Positions 27,349-36,169 of a stretch of DNA of 64,000 bases are shown one piece after another. The stretch's first letter is position 1; each line of letters opens with the position of its first letter. The stretch lies in NCBI RefSeq assembly GCF_003047105.1, contig NZ_CP028475.1, positions 310,001-374,000 on the forward strand. The letters are read 5' to 3'. This stretch comes from Celeribacter baekdonensis. Lineage in GTDB: Bacteria > Pseudomonadota > Alphaproteobacteria > Rhodobacterales > Rhodobacteraceae. The notes under the pieces were generated by a model. It was given only the letters and a program-made list of their open reading frames with translations. It searched no databases and had not been told where the DNA came from. The position numbers and the translations under genes are program-made.

Positions 27349-28254
27349 ATGGCTATGAGCATGAATTGGGACGATCTAAAGGTGTTTTTGGCGGTGGCAC
27401 GCACCGAGAGCCTGTCGGGGGCAGGGCGTCAGTTGAAAATTGACCCGGCGACTGTGGGGCGGCGAATTGCGCGGCTCGAAGAGGGGCTGGGCGTAGCACT
27501 GTTTGCCAAATCACCCCAAGGCTATGATCTGACCCGCGACGGTGGACGGCTGTTGAGCCATGCAGAGGCGGCGGAACAGGCGGTGGCTTTTGGCACCGAA
27601 GACATGAGCGGCGAAGGGGACCGGGGTCTCAAAGGGGTGATCCGGGTCGGCGCACCAGATGGCTGTGCCAATTACGTGTTGCCGCGTGTGATTGCGCGAA
27701 TCGCCGAGGCACATCCTGAGCTTGAGGTGCAAATCGTTGCCCAGCCGCGCCTTTTTAACCTGTCCAAACGGGAAGTCGATTTTGTGGTCAGCGTCTCTGC
27801 GCCGACCTCTGGGCGGCTTTTGGTTCAGAAGATCACCGACTATCACCTCTCGCTTGCGGGAATGAAATGGTACATGCGCCAACATGGCGATGTGCGCGGG
27901 CTACAGGATCTGTCGACCCATAAAATGGTCGGCTATGTGCCCGATCTGATTTTTGACAAGGAACTCGACTATCTTGAGGAAATCGGGGTCTCAAAGGTCG
28001 ATTATACGTCAAATTCAGTCTCGGTTCAGCTCAACATGATCCGGGCCGGGCTGGGATTGGGGGTCGTGCATGATTTTTGCCTGCCCTATGTGCCGCGCCT
28101 GATCCGGCTTTTGCCCGATCAAATTCGGCTCAAACGGGCGTTTTATCTGGTCCGCCATGCCGATGATCGCAAGGTCGAACGGCTGTCGCGTTTTGCTGAT
28201 ATGTTGGCGGTGGAAATGCGCGCTGTGGTTGAAAGTCTTGAAGCCGAGACTTGA
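27349..28254 (+). CDS. LysR-family regulator divergent from mmsA
   Basis: About 301 residues with an N-terminal helix-turn-helix (LSGAGRQLKIDPATVGRRIARLE) and a periplasmic-binding-like effector domain. The divergent placement suggests it regulates mmsA. ATG codons at 27349 and 27355 share the AGAGGGAAGG site; the second has the better spacing. The effector is unknown. Confidence 0.88.
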   Translation: MAMSMNWDDLKVFLAVARTESLSGAGRQLKIDPATVGRRIARLEEGLGVALFAKSPQGYDLTRDGGRLLSHAEAAEQAVAFGTEDMSGEGDRGLKGVIRVGAPDGCANYVLPRVIARIAEAHPELEVQIVAQPRLFNLSKREVDFVVSVSAPTSGRLLVQKITDYHLSLAGMKWYMRQHGDVRGLQDLSTHKMVGYVPDLIFDKELDYLEEIGVSKVDYTSNSVSVQLNMIRAGLGLGVVHDFCLPYVPRLIRLLPDQIRLKRAFYLVRHADDRKVERLSRFADMLAVEMRAVVESLEAET

Positions 28255-28324
28255 CAGGCACGGCCTGCTCAGAGGACGCTGAGGACAGGGAGACGATTGA
28301 ACTCAAACACATAAGGGAGGGCCT

Positions 28325-28759
28325 ATGCTCGTAGGACAAATTCTGAAATCGAAAGACATTGGCGAAGCCATCACGATCCGCCCGGACATGACGGTGGGCG
28401 ATGCGGCCGCTCTTTTGTCGTCACGCAAAATCGGCGCGGTGATTGTGGCCACAGACCCGGAGCGCCCCGAAGGCATCCTGTCCGAGCGCGATATTGTGCG
28501 CGAATTGGGCAAGACCGGCGGCGAGATCCTTGGGCATCAGGTCAGTGATTTTATGACCCGCAAATTGGTGAGTTGTGAGCCAACCGATACCGCACTCGCC
28601 GTGCTTGAGCGGATGAGCCAAGGCCGGTTTCGTCACATGCCGGTGATGGAGGGTGACACAATGATCGGCATCGTCTCGATTGGCGATGTGGTGAAAGCGC
28701 GTCTTGATCAATTGGCGATGGAAAACAACGCGCTTGAAGGGATGATCATGGGGCATTGA
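28325..28759 (+). CDS. CBS-domain-pair protein
   Basis: The 144-residue protein consists of two CBS motifs (residues about 10-65 and 75-130), as in SERDIVRELGKTGG and VSIGDVVKARLDQL. Such stand-alone pairs bind adenosine ligands and regulate partners. AAGGGAGGG precedes the ATG. No partner is evident in the neighbourhood. Confidence 0.9.
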   Translation: MLVGQILKSKDIGEAITIRPDMTVGDAAALLSSRKIGAVIVATDPERPEGILSERDIVRELGKTGGEILGHQVSDFMTRKLVSCEPTDTALAVLERMSQGRFRHMPVMEGDTMIGIVSIGDVVKARLDQLAMENNALEGMIMGH

Positions 28760-28799
28760 GCCCTCTCATCGCGGTTTGGTGAGATTATACCAAGGTGAC

Positions 28800-28815
28800 G
28801 GGGCGTTCGCGCCCC
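28800..28815 (+). terminator. UUCG-loop hairpin after the CBS gene
   Basis: GGGGCG-TTCG-CGCCCC is a perfect 6-bp stem with a stable UUCG-type loop, 40 bp after the CBS stop and 61 bp before coaD. No strong T-run follows, so termination is only probable. Confidence 0.4.
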
Positions 28816-28876
28816 AATCCCCTTGATTTTGCACCCGCAATATAGTTGCGTGCACCGCAGAAAGAGGAGGACCCCC

Positions 28877-29371
28877 ATGCGCATCGGACTCTATCCCGGC
28901 ACGTTTGACCCTGTGACCCATGGCCACGGCGATATTATCCGCCGGGCCTGTGCTTTGGTCGATCGTTTGGTCATCGGCGTGGCGATCAACCGCGACAAGG
29001 GGCCGTTGTTTACGCTCGAAGAGCGGGTTGAGATGCTACAACTGTACACAAGCCGTCTTGCCCATGAGACCGGCTGTGAGATTGTGGTACACCCGTTTGA
29101 GAACCTGTTGATCCAATGCGCCCGCGATGTGAACGCGTCGATCATCATTCGGGGGCTGCGGGCTGTCGCAGATTTTGAATATGAATATCAGATGGTTGGT
29201 ATGAATCGCGCGCTGGATCGCAATATCGAGACGGTGTTTTTGATGGCGGATGCCAAACACCAAGCGATCGCGTCGAAACTGGTCAAAGAGATTGCCCGTC
29301 TGGACGGCGATATTTCCAAATTCGTGGACCCGGATGTCGCAGAGCGGCTTTTGGCAAAATTTAAGCGGTGA
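28877..29371 (+). CDS. coaD: Phosphopantetheine adenylyltransferase
   Basis: The 164-residue nucleotidyltransferase makes dephospho-CoA from phosphopantetheine and ATP, the fourth step of CoA synthesis. The motif GTFDPVTHGHGDII at the N-terminus and the region ADFEYEYQMVGMNRAL are diagnostic. The ATG at 28877 follows AGAGGAGG. Confidence 0.95.
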   Translation: MRIGLYPGTFDPVTHGHGDIIRRACALVDRLVIGVAINRDKGPLFTLEERVEMLQLYTSRLAHETGCEIVVHPFENLLIQCARDVNASIIIRGLRAVADFEYEYQMVGMNRALDRNIETVFLMADAKHQAIASKLVKEIARLDGDISKFVDPDVAERLLAKFKR

Positions 29372-29424
29372 TCACGGCTGCCGTCGAAAGGCGGCACTGC
29401 AAGATTGTAAAAATCCGAAATTAT

Positions 29425-29457
29425 AAAAGCCCCGCCGGGAGAACCCGTGGGGCTTTT
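29425..29457. terminator. Bidirectional terminator between coaD and the DUF1127 gene
   Basis: AAAAGCCCC (29425-29433) pairs with GGGGCTTTT (29449-29457). T-runs occur on both strands, fitting two convergent genes. Confidence 0.75.
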
Positions 29458-29479
29458 GCATGAGAGGCTTTTAGGGGGC

Positions 29480-29638
29480 TTAACCGTAAACGGCTTGGCG
29501 GGCGAGGTCGCAAGCACGCCCGTGGTCCATGGCAAGATCCGCTTTGACCTTTTGTGGCAGGGCGTCCAATTCGGCGAGGGTGCGACGATAGGCGGCCCGT
29601 TTTTGAGCGGCATTTTTCAGGTTGGCAAAAAGTTTCAT
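29480..29638 (-). CDS. Small DUF1127-like protein
   Basis: This 52-residue frame begins MKLFANLKNAAQKRAAYRRT and ends ACDLARQAVYG, the layout of short DUF1127 proteins, which are arginine-rich and abundant in Rhodobacterales. AAAGGA lies seven bases before the ATG. A TTAGCGCTAACA palindrome lies 53 bp upstream. DUF1127 proteins in Agrobacterium and Rhodobacter influence stress and phosphate or carbon physiology, partly through RNA turnover. Confidence 0.75.
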   Translation of the reverse strand: MKLFANLKNAAQKRAAYRRTLAELDALPQKVKADLAMDHGRACDLARQAVYG

Positions 29639-29690
29639 GGTGCCGATCCTTTCTGGGCTATGATGAATTTCTGCCCCCTATATGCGCCTG

Positions 29691-29704
29691 AATTAGCGCT
29701 AACA
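29691..29704. promoter_or_regulatory. AATTAGCGCTAACA palindrome, CceR-like operator
   Basis: The core TTAGCGCTAA is a perfect 10-bp palindrome with a CG centre, typical of LacI-family operators. It matches the TGTTAGCGCTAACA pattern I associate with CceR, the central-carbon regulator of Rhodobacter. It lies upstream of the leftward DUF1127 gene. Confidence 0.5.
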
Positions 29705-29783
29705 CCAATGCCGGTTCACCAAAGGCGACATGCGATTGGTGCATGGGTGAGCGTGAAACTGCATAGCTTTTGGGGGCTGGTGT

Positions 29784-30434
29784 TCAGAAACTTGGGATGA
29801 CGCCAATGGCGACAAAGCCTTTGAGGACGGTGTCCACCGCCACAGCCGCCAAAATCATTCCCATGACCCGGCTGACCACGGCAGCACCGGTTTCACGCAG
29901 CACCTTGAGGATGGGGGAAGCGGCCAGGAGGATGAGCAGTGTGATCACCAAGACCACGGTCATGATCGAGGCGGTCATCGCCTGATGCGCCATAGAAAAC
30001 CGATCATTGTCGGTGAGCATGACCACGGCCAGCATAGCACCGGGGGAGGCGATGGAGGGCATCGCCAGTGGAAACACCGCCACGCGGCGGGCCTGCGCAT
30101 GTTGATCTGAGATCGGTTTTTCGACCTGTGCGACCTCATGCGAGGGTTTGCCGTCGCCAAAGATCATGGTGAGGGCAAAGAGGAAAAGCACCAATCCGCC
30201 CGCAATTTGGAACGATGGCAGGCCAAGCCCCAAAGCGTTCAAAATCACCTGACCAAACAGGATGAACAGCAACAGGATGAGAAAGGCCGTCAACACCGCG
30301 CGTGCCGCAACCATACGGGCCAAGCGCGGCTCCAGGCTTGCGGTTGCGCCGATAAACACGGGCAGGGTGCCGATGGGATCAATGACGACCCATAGGGTAA
30401 TGAATTCGCTCAGGAGGGTGGATAAATTGAACAT
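29784..30434 (-). CDS. MarC-family inner-membrane protein
   Basis: The 216-residue protein is hydrophobic with about six helices and the MarC/UPF0056 hallmarks VVIDPIGTLPVF near the N-terminus and PLAMPSIASPGAM in the middle. The family's substrate is not established. The ATG at 30434 was chosen because the preceding 13 codons lack hydrophobic or conserved sequence. Confidence 0.88.
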   Translation of the reverse strand: MFNLSTLLSEFITLWVVIDPIGTLPVFIGATASLEPRLARMVAARAVLTAFLILLLFILFGQVILNALGLGLPSFQIAGGLVLFLFALTMIFGDGKPSHEVAQVEKPISDQHAQARRVAVFPLAMPSIASPGAMLAVVMLTDNDRFSMAHQAMTASIMTVVLVITLLILLAASPILKVLRETGAAVVSRVMGMILAAVAVDTVLKGFVAIGVIPSF

Positions 30435-30789
30435 GGGCACGCGCGTTTGGTGGGTTTGCTTTGAAATAGCCACAGGACCATAGAACGCAAGAGGGGCGGC
30501 TCTGATTTGGCGGTAAAGTTGAAAAAAGCGCCCCGAACCTTAAAGCTCGGAGCGCCCACCTCCCGTTCGCGCGGGATAGCTGTGTTTGTGTAACCACCCG
30601 CTTAAAGGAATTTGCCCATAGCGACGGCAGTATCGGCCATACGGTTCATGAAGTCCCGTCATAGACGGGGCTTTCACCCCGCCCGATGATGCTCCTCAGA
30701 GGAATTTACCCATAGCGACGGCAGTATCGGCCATACGGTTCATGAAGTCCCGTCATAGACGGGGCTTTCACCCCGCCCGATGATGCTCC
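30435..30789. other. Gene-free stretch with terminator and tandem repeats
   Basis: This 355-bp gap between marC and gap contains the gap terminator at 30522-30555 and two 94-bp units derived from the gap 3' end. I see no separate gene. Confidence 0.6.
30522..30555 (-). terminator. Intrinsic terminator downstream of gap and its repeats
   Basis: On the minus strand GCGCTCCGA pairs with TCGGGGCGC (one wobble) and is followed by six T. It lies beyond the duplicated gap ends, so the repeats are probably transcribed with gap. Confidence 0.7.
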
Positions 30790-30835
30790 TCAGAGGAATT
30801 TGCCCATAGCGACGGCAGTGTCGGCCATACGGTTC
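30606..30835 (-). repeat. Tandem 94-bp repeats of the gap 3' end (two full units plus a 42-bp third)
   Basis: Units at 30606-30699 and 30700-30793 differ at one base. A third, partial copy at 30794-30835 is the true end of gap. On the minus strand each full unit reads as a spacer with a palindrome (AAAGCCCCGTC and GACGGGACTTC arms), an ATG, and codons for [14 protein letters not shown] plus stop. The most distal copy ends CTT TAA, the others CTC TGA. Confidence 0.92.
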
Positions 30836-31791
30836 GAAAAGCCCCATTCGTTGTCATACCAGGTCAGAATGCGCACCATGGTGCCCTCCATGACTTTGGT
30901 TTGATCGCAATGGAAGGTCGAGCTGTGCGGATCGTGGTTGAAGTCCGAAGACACCAGTTTGCGATCCGTATAGCCGAGGATGCCTTTGAGCGGGCCGTTT
31001 GCGGCGGTGCGGATCATTTCGTTGATCTCTTCGACCGTGGTGGCGCGTGCCGCTTCAAAGGTCAGGTCGACAACTGAGACGTTCGGGGTCGGCACGCGGA
31101 TGGCGACGCCGTCCAGTTTGCCATTGAGTTCTGGCAAGACCAAACCCACGGCTTTGGCGGCCCCGGTCGAGGTCGGGATCATCGACAAAGCGGCGGCACG
31201 GGCGCGGTAGAGGTCTTTGTGCATCGTGTCCAACGTCGGCTGGTCGCCGGTGTAGGAGTGAATCGTGGTCATAAAGCCTTTGACGATGCCGATATTGTCG
31301 TTGAGCACTTTGACCACCGGCGCAAGGCAGTTGGTGGTGCAAGAGGCGTTCGAGACGACGATGTCATCGGCGCTCAGTTGGTCATGGTTCACGCCGTAAA
31401 CGATGGTTTTGTCGGCATTGGTGCCGGGGGCCGAAATCAGCACGCGAGACGCGCCGTTTTCAAGGTGGGCTTGGCATTTCTCTTTCGAGGTGAAGATGCC
31501 GGTACATTCAAGCACAACGTCGATGTGCGCCCATGGCAAATCGGCCGGATTGCGGATGGCCGTTACCGCGATGGGGCCACGGCCCACATCAATGGTGTCT
31601 TCGGTGAAGGTGACGTCCACCGGGAAACGACCATGCACCGAGTCGTACTGGAGCAGGTGGGCGTTGGTTTCAACCGGCCCCAAATCGTTGATCGCGACCA
31701 CTTCGATGTCGGTGCGACCCGACTCAATGATCGCGCGCAAAATATTACGCCCAATTCGTCCAAATCCGTTGATTGCAACTTTTACGGCCAT
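30790..31791 (-). CDS. gap: Glyceraldehyde-3-phosphate dehydrogenase, first paralogue
   Basis: The 333-residue enzyme has the NAD fold start [12 protein letters not shown], the catalytic Cys in [12 protein letters not shown] and the C-terminal [15 protein letters not shown]. It interconverts glyceraldehyde 3-phosphate and 1,3-bisphosphoglycerate. AGGAGG precedes the ATG. A TGTTATCGCTAACA site and an AGAGGGCA hairpin lie in its leader, and its last codons are repeated twice downstream. Confidence 0.95.
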   Translation of the reverse strand: MAVKVAINGFGRIGRNILRAIIESGRTDIEVVAINDLGPVETNAHLLQYDSVHGRFPVDVTFTEDTIDVGRGPIAVTAIRNPADLPWAHIDVVLECTGIFTSKEKCQAHLENGASRVLISAPGTNADKTIVYGVNHDQLSADDIVVSNASCTTNCLAPVVKVLNDNIGIVKGFMTTIHSYTGDQPTLDTMHKDLYRARAAALSMIPTSTGAAKAVGLVLPELNGKLDGVAIRVPTPNVSVVDLTFEAARATTVEEINEMIRTAANGPLKGILGYTDRKLVSSDFNHDPHSSTFHCDQTKVMEGTMVRILTWYDNEWGFSNRMADTAVAMGKFL

Positions 31792-31822
31792 ATCAGCACC
31801 TCCTATGACGCTTTGGCAGGAA

Positions 31823-31847
31823 AGAGGGCAATGGGAGAGTGCCCTCT
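31823..31847 (-). promoter_or_regulatory. Hairpin in the gap leader
   Basis: AGAGGGCA (31823-31830) and TGCCCTCT (31840-31847) form a perfect 8-bp stem about 32-56 bases before the gap start. It is a leader structure of unknown role. Confidence 0.4.
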
Positions 31848-31912
31848 CTTATGTGGTCCATGATGGTGCGCAGTGGCAAATCCCGCCATGGAGAAATTCG
31901 TGAGCAATTGCT

Positions 31913-31926
31913 TGTTATCGCTAACA
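31913..31926. promoter_or_regulatory. TGTTATCGCTAACA, CceR-like operator before gap
   Basis: This 14-mer differs by one base from the perfect palindrome TGTTAGCGCTAACA. It lies 122 bp upstream of the first gap start, between gap and a small membrane-protein gene. gap is a known type of target for the CceR regulator in Rhodobacter, so the assignment fits, but no such regulator is in the window. Confidence 0.55.
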
Positions 31927-31964
31927 TCACGATCCGAGCGAAAAGGTCAACCCGAATGCGACTT

Positions 31965-32108
31965 TCATCGCCAGAAGGCGACCAATTGCAGCAATTCAAG
32001 AAATCTTCGGGTCAGAAAAAGAGAGGCCTGCCCTCCGTTCAACCCAAAATCAAGACCGAGCGCGATCAAAATCACGATGGCGAGCCCGACGGCAATTTGA
32101 TTGGTCAT
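31965..32108 (-). CDS. Conserved-looking 47-residue membrane protein between the gap genes
   Basis: The product has one hydrophobic helix (IAVGLAIVILIALGLDF) and a basic amphipathic tail ending LLQLVAFWR. The gene lies in the same direction as both gap genes, after the terminator of the second one. No strong ribosome site is seen. I do not recognise a named family; the pattern of a helix, FLTRRF and a final FWR suggests a genuine small protein. Confidence 0.6.
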   Translation of the reverse strand: MTNQIAVGLAIVILIALGLDFGLNGGQASLFLTRRFLELLQLVAFWR

Positions 32109-32183
32109 GTGTAGCGCTAACTGTTTCTTTGGCCGAACAATGCGTCAGAGAGATGAAGAAAAAAAGGGTTCAGATCAAAAAAA

Positions 32184-32216
32184 CAAAAAAAGGCCCGGCA
32201 AAGTGATGCCGGACCT
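32184..32216 (-). terminator. Intrinsic terminator of the second gap gene
   Basis: On the minus strand AGGTCCGGCA pairs with TGCCGGGCCT (one wobble) and runs into TTTTTTTG. It lies 32 bp after the stop codon. Confidence 0.85.
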
Positions 32217-32247
32217 CAAAAACTTTAGATATATGCGCCGAATATGC

Positions 32248-33246
32248 TCAGTGCAGGCGACCCATCGCCGCGGCCACATCGGCCATCCGTGCCGAAAAGC
32301 CCCATTCGTTGTCATACCAGGCCAGAACGCGCACGGTGCGACCGACGACTTTGGTCTGATCGGGCGCAAAGATCGAGGATTCGGTGGTGTGGTTGAAGTC
32401 AATCGACACTTTCGGCTCCGGGTCATAGCCCAACACCGCGCCCATGTGACCGGCGGCGGCTTGGCGCACGACTTCGTTCACATCCGCAACCGTGACGTCT
32501 TTGCTGGCTTGGAAGGTCAGATCGACGGCGGAGACGTTCGGGGTCGGGACGCGGATCGAGGTGCCGTCCAATTTGCCCGCAAGTTCCGGCAACACCAGAC
32601 CCAGCGCTTTGGCGGCCCCGGTCGAGGTCGGGATCAAGGCCATGCTGGCGGCACGTGCGCGGTAGAGGTCTTTGTGGCGGCGGTCATGGGTGGATTGGTC
32701 GCCGGTGTAGCTGTGGATCGTGGTCATGATCCCGCTTTCAATGCCGATGGCGTCGTTCAACACTTTGGCCAGAGGGGCGAGGCAGTTGGTGGTACACGAC
32801 CCGTTGGAAATGATCCGGTCTTCTGCCAAAATGTCGCGGTGGTTCACGCCGTACACCACGGTGCGCGCCACATTGGTCGCAGGGGCCGAGATCAACACTT
32901 TGCGCGCGCCGCGCTCAAGGTGAACGGCGGATTTCAGGCCGTCGTTGAATTTGCCGGTGCATTCGAGCACGACGTCAACGCCCTCCCAATCCAATTCTTG
33001 CGGATCGTAGGTGGACATGACTTTGATCGGGCCGTGGCCCAAATCCATCGTGTCACCTTCGACGCGGACGGTGCCGCCAAAGCGACCATGGACAGAATCA
33101 TATTTGAGCAAATGCGCATTGGTTTCGATCGGGCCGGTGGCGTTGATTTTCACCACTTCGACCTCATTGAGGCCAGCCTCAGCAATATGTGCCAAGGTGC
33201 AGCGGCCGATGCGGCCAAAACCGTTGATCCCAAGTCTGATGGTCAT
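32248..33246 (-). CDS. gap: Glyceraldehyde-3-phosphate dehydrogenase, second paralogue
   Basis: The 332-residue protein starts [17 protein letters not shown] and has the catalytic [12 protein letters not shown] and [15 protein letters not shown]. It is a divergent paralogue of the neighbouring gap, not a recent copy. One copy may serve glycolysis and the other gluconeogenesis; which is which cannot be told here. Three TTAGCGNNAACA motifs lie about 170-210 bp upstream. Confidence 0.94.
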   Translation of the reverse strand: MTIRLGINGFGRIGRCTLAHIAEAGLNEVEVVKINATGPIETNAHLLKYDSVHGRFGGTVRVEGDTMDLGHGPIKVMSTYDPQELDWEGVDVVLECTGKFNDGLKSAVHLERGARKVLISAPATNVARTVVYGVNHRDILAEDRIISNGSCTTNCLAPLAKVLNDAIGIESGIMTTIHSYTGDQSTHDRRHKDLYRARAASMALIPTSTGAAKALGLVLPELAGKLDGTSIRVPTPNVSAVDLTFQASKDVTVADVNEVVRQAAAGHMGAVLGYDPEPKVSIDFNHTTESSIFAPDQTKVVGRTVRVLAWYDNEWGFSARMADVAAAMGRLH

Positions 33247-33412
33247 TCTTGCGTCTCCCGAGCTCTCATGTTGGCGGGGGATTGCCCGCCGTGCGTGCTG
33301 TTTCTGTTCGGTCTCTCAAACGGTGTTATTTGCGGCATGTCGTCGGGGCCGCGGTTCTCAGACCGGCAGGATGTTGAGCGTGGTATACGGGCGTATGCCA
33401 CTCGGGAAAAGT

Positions 33413-33458
33413 CTTTAGCGCCAACATGTTAGCGAAAACATGATGGTTAGCGCAAACA
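33413..33458. promoter_or_regulatory. Three tandem TTAGCGNNAACA motifs before the second gap gene
   Basis: CTTTAGCGCCAACA (33413-33426), TGTTAGCGAAAACA (33427-33440) and GGTTAGCGCAAACA (33445-33458) each match 11-12 of 14 positions of TGTTAGCGCTAACA. They are in the same orientation, 14 and 18 bp apart. A LacI-family regulator such as CceR is the likely reader. Confidence 0.5.
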
Positions 33459-33470
33459 CTACGCGGTATT

Positions 33471-34040
33471 TTAGGCGGTATTTTGGTCCTCGCATGCTGC
33501 TTGGGCAGGGAGGAGGCGATGAACCCACTGGGAAAAGCGGGTCAAAAAGGCGCGGGCGTCTTGGGCCATGTCAGTGCGGGTCACCAGCGCGTGAATCTCC
33601 TCAGGCGTCGATGCCATCACCGGGATGCGCAGAAATATATCCGTCGTAAAGCCGCTGGACACGGTCGAGAGCACCCGACGCAGGTCGGTCAACATCTCAT
33701 CCCCACGATGAGAGGCATGGGCCAAAGCGATGGGCTTGCCGATCAGTTCCTCGCCGGAGACCAGCCAATCCAGAGCGTTTTTCAATCCGCCGGGCAGGGC
33801 GCGGACATATTCGGGGCTGGCGATGATCACCCCATCGGCGGCTTTGATCTGAGCGATGAAATTCGACACGGCTTTGGGCCGATCGGGCCCCTCAAGGTCA
33901 GGCGAAAAAATTGGCAACTGTCCCAGCCCGTCAAAAACGGTGATGTCCATGCCCTCCGGCGCAATGGCTGAGAGAGCCTGCAACAGGGCGGTGTTGGTGG
34001 AGGCGCGGCGGGTGCTGCCGGAGAGGGCGAGAATATGCAT
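33471..34040 (-). CDS. NADPH-dependent FMN reductase family protein
   Basis: The 189-residue flavodoxin-like protein has the FMN phosphate loop ALSGSTRRASTN at the N-terminus and ASPEYVRALPGGLKNALDW in the middle, both typical of NAD(P)H:quinone or azo reductases. It lies alone between the gap and tkt genes. The natural substrate is not clear. Confidence 0.88.
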   Translation of the reverse strand: MHILALSGSTRRASTNTALLQALSAIAPEGMDITVFDGLGQLPIFSPDLEGPDRPKAVSNFIAQIKAADGVIIASPEYVRALPGGLKNALDWLVSGEELIGKPIALAHASHRGDEMLTDLRRVLSTVSSGFTTDIFLRIPVMASTPEEIHALVTRTDMAQDARAFLTRFSQWVHRLLPAQAACEDQNTA

Positions 34041-34097
34041 GCCCCATGAACCCCACTGCGGAGGCGGGCGTCAACTCACAGAGGTGTCAGGCCGTAA

Positions 34098-34126
34098 AAA
34101 AGCCCGCGCAGATGGCGCGGGCTTTT
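34098..34126. terminator. Bidirectional terminator at the tkt 3' end
   Basis: AAAAGCCCGCGC (34098-34109) pairs with GCGCGGGCTTTT (34115-34126). T-runs on the minus strand fit termination of tkt. Confidence 0.8.
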
Positions 34127-34147
34127 GAAATTTGCGTGTGCGGTGGG

Positions 34148-36169
34148 TTAGCCCAACAGCGCCTTGACCTGAGCCACGACATTTTCGGCGCTGAGGCCAA
34201 ATTTGGCGTAAAGCTCTTCGGCCGGGGCAGACGCGCCAAAGCGGGTCATGCCGACGAAGGCCTGTTTCGCTTCGCGGCCCCGTTCGCCCAAAAGCCAACG
34301 ATCCCAACCGCCATCGCGCACAGCCGCCTCAATCCCGACGCGCACCGGACCTGCGGGCAGGACCTTGCGGCGGTAGGCTTCGTCTTGCTCGGCAAACAGC
34401 TCCATACAGGGCATGGAAACGACACGGGTGCCGATGCCGTTGTCTTGCAGAATTTTGCGCGCATCCATGGCGATTTCAACCTCAGAGCCGGTGGCGATGA
34501 GGATTGCGTCGCGTTTGCCTTCCGCTTCGGCCAGCACATATGCGCCTTTGGACACGAGGTTGGAGGTCTTGTGCTCGACGCGTTGGGTCGGCAGGTTTTG
34601 ACGGGTCAGCACCAAAACCGACGGCGTTTTCTGCGAGGTCAGCGCGATTTCCCACGCTTCCGCCGTCTCGACCGTGTCACAGGGACGGATGGTCAGCGTG
34701 TTCGGCGTGGCGCGGCAGATGGCGAGATGTTCGACCGGCTGGTGGGTCGGACCGTCTTCGCCAAGGCCGATGGAATCATGGGTCATGACGTAAGTCACCG
34801 GGATCTGCATCAACGCGGACAGGCGCATCGCCGGGCGGGCGTAGTCGGTGAAACAGAAGAAGGTGCCGCCGTAAGGACGGATGCCACCGTGCAGCGCCAT
34901 ACCGTTCATCGCGGCGGCCATGCCATGTTCGCGGATGCCGTAATAGACGTAACGGCCTTTGCGGTTGGTTTCATCAAAGACGCCCATATCCGCGGTCAGC
35001 GTGTTGTTGGAACCGGTGAGATCGGCCGAACCGCCGATGGTTTCCGGCATGATCGGGTTGATCACCTCAAGCACCTTTTGCGACGAGGCGCGGGTGGCAA
35101 GGCTCGGTTGCGACTCGGAGACTTGCTTTTTGAAGGCTTTGATCGTGGCGGAGAGCTTTTTCGGCACCTCGCCCGCAAACACCCGGTTGAATTCGATCTG
35201 ACGGCGCTCGGATTGCTCGTCAAACCGGGCCTTCCACGCGGCATGGTCTGCGTGACCACGGGCGCCGATGGCTTCCCACTGGGCTTTCACATCGGCGGCC
35301 ACTTCGAACGGCCCCCAAGTGACGCCGTATGCGGCTTTGGCGGCAGCCAACTGATCGGCATTGGTCAATGCGCCGTGGCCTTTGGAGGTGTCTTGTGCCG
35401 CGTGGCCCAAAGCGATGTGGGTTTTGCACGCAATCATAGACGGCTTTTTGGACTTTTTCGCGGCCTCGATGGCGGCGTCGATTTGTTCCGGGTCATGGCC
35501 GTCAATGGACTGAACATGCCAGCCAGCGGCCTTAAAGCGCATCACCTGATCGGTGCGATCGGACAGATCGACGGTGCCGTCGATGGTGATGTTGTTGTTG
35601 TCCCAGAACACGATGAGCTTGCCGAGTTTTTGGCGACCCGCGAGCGCGATCGCCTCTTGGCTCACGCCTTCCATCAAACAGCCGTCGCCAGCCATACAAT
35701 AGGTATAGTGGTTTTGAAGTTTCGACCCAAAACGCGCGCGCAGGGCCTCTTCGGCCATGGCAAAGCCGACCGCATTGGAAATGCCCTGACCCAGCGGGCC
35801 AGTGGTGGTCTCAACGCCTTCAAGCAAGAAGTTTTCCGGGTGACCGGCGGTTTTCGCGCCCATCTGACGGAAGTTTTTGATCTCCTCAATCGGCATCTCT
35901 TTGTAGCCGGTGAGATAGAGCAGGGAATAGATCAACATCGAGCCGTGGCCCGCAGACAAGATGAACCGATCCCGGTCCGGCCATGTCGGGGCGGAGGCAT
36001 CAAATTTGAGGTGGTTGCCAAACAAAACAGTGGCGACATCGGCCATGCCCATCGGCATCCCGGAGTGACCGGAATTGGCGGCGGCAACGGCATCAAGGGT
36101 CAACGTGCGGATGGCGGTGGCGCGCATCCAATGATCGGGGTGCGCCTCGCGCAGGGTTGCGATGTCCAT
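34148..36169 (-). CDS. tkt: Transketolase
   Basis: The 673-residue enzyme moves two-carbon units between sugars in the pentose phosphate and Calvin-type pathways. It has [15 protein letters not shown] at the N-terminus, the thiamine-diphosphate motif [13 protein letters not shown] and the central [13 protein letters not shown]. The ATG at 36169 follows AAGGAGATCC; the frame is open upstream but without support. It lies near the two gap genes. Confidence 0.95.
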   Translation of the reverse strand: MDIATLREAHPDHWMRATAIRTLTLDAVAAANSGHSGMPMGMADVATVLFGNHLKFDASAPTWPDRDRFILSAGHGSMLIYSLLYLTGYKEMPIEEIKNFRQMGAKTAGHPENFLLEGVETTTGPLGQGISNAVGFAMAEEALRARFGSKLQNHYTYCMAGDGCLMEGVSQEAIALAGRQKLGKLIVFWDNNNITIDGTVDLSDRTDQVMRFKAAGWHVQSIDGHDPEQIDAAIEAAKKSKKPSMIACKTHIALGHAAQDTSKGHGALTNADQLAAAKAAYGVTWGPFEVAADVKAQWEAIGARGHADHAAWKARFDEQSERRQIEFNRVFAGEVPKKLSATIKAFKKQVSESQPSLATRASSQKVLEVINPIMPETIGGSADLTGSNNTLTADMGVFDETNRKGRYVYYGIREHGMAAAMNGMALHGGIRPYGGTFFCFTDYARPAMRLSALMQIPVTYVMTHDSIGLGEDGPTHQPVEHLAICRATPNTLTIRPCDTVETAEAWEIALTSQKTPSVLVLTRQNLPTQRVEHKTSNLVSKGAYVLAEAEGKRDAILIATGSEVEIAMDARKILQDNGIGTRVVSMPCMELFAEQDEAYRRKVLPAGPVRVGIEAAVRDGGWDRWLLGERGREAKQAFVGMTRFGASAPAEELYAKFGLSAENVVAQVKALLG

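Noticed and set aside
30606..30835. CRISPR or mobile element for the 94-bp repeats
   Set aside because: Units are contiguous and derive from the gap gene end; no transposase or spacer is present.
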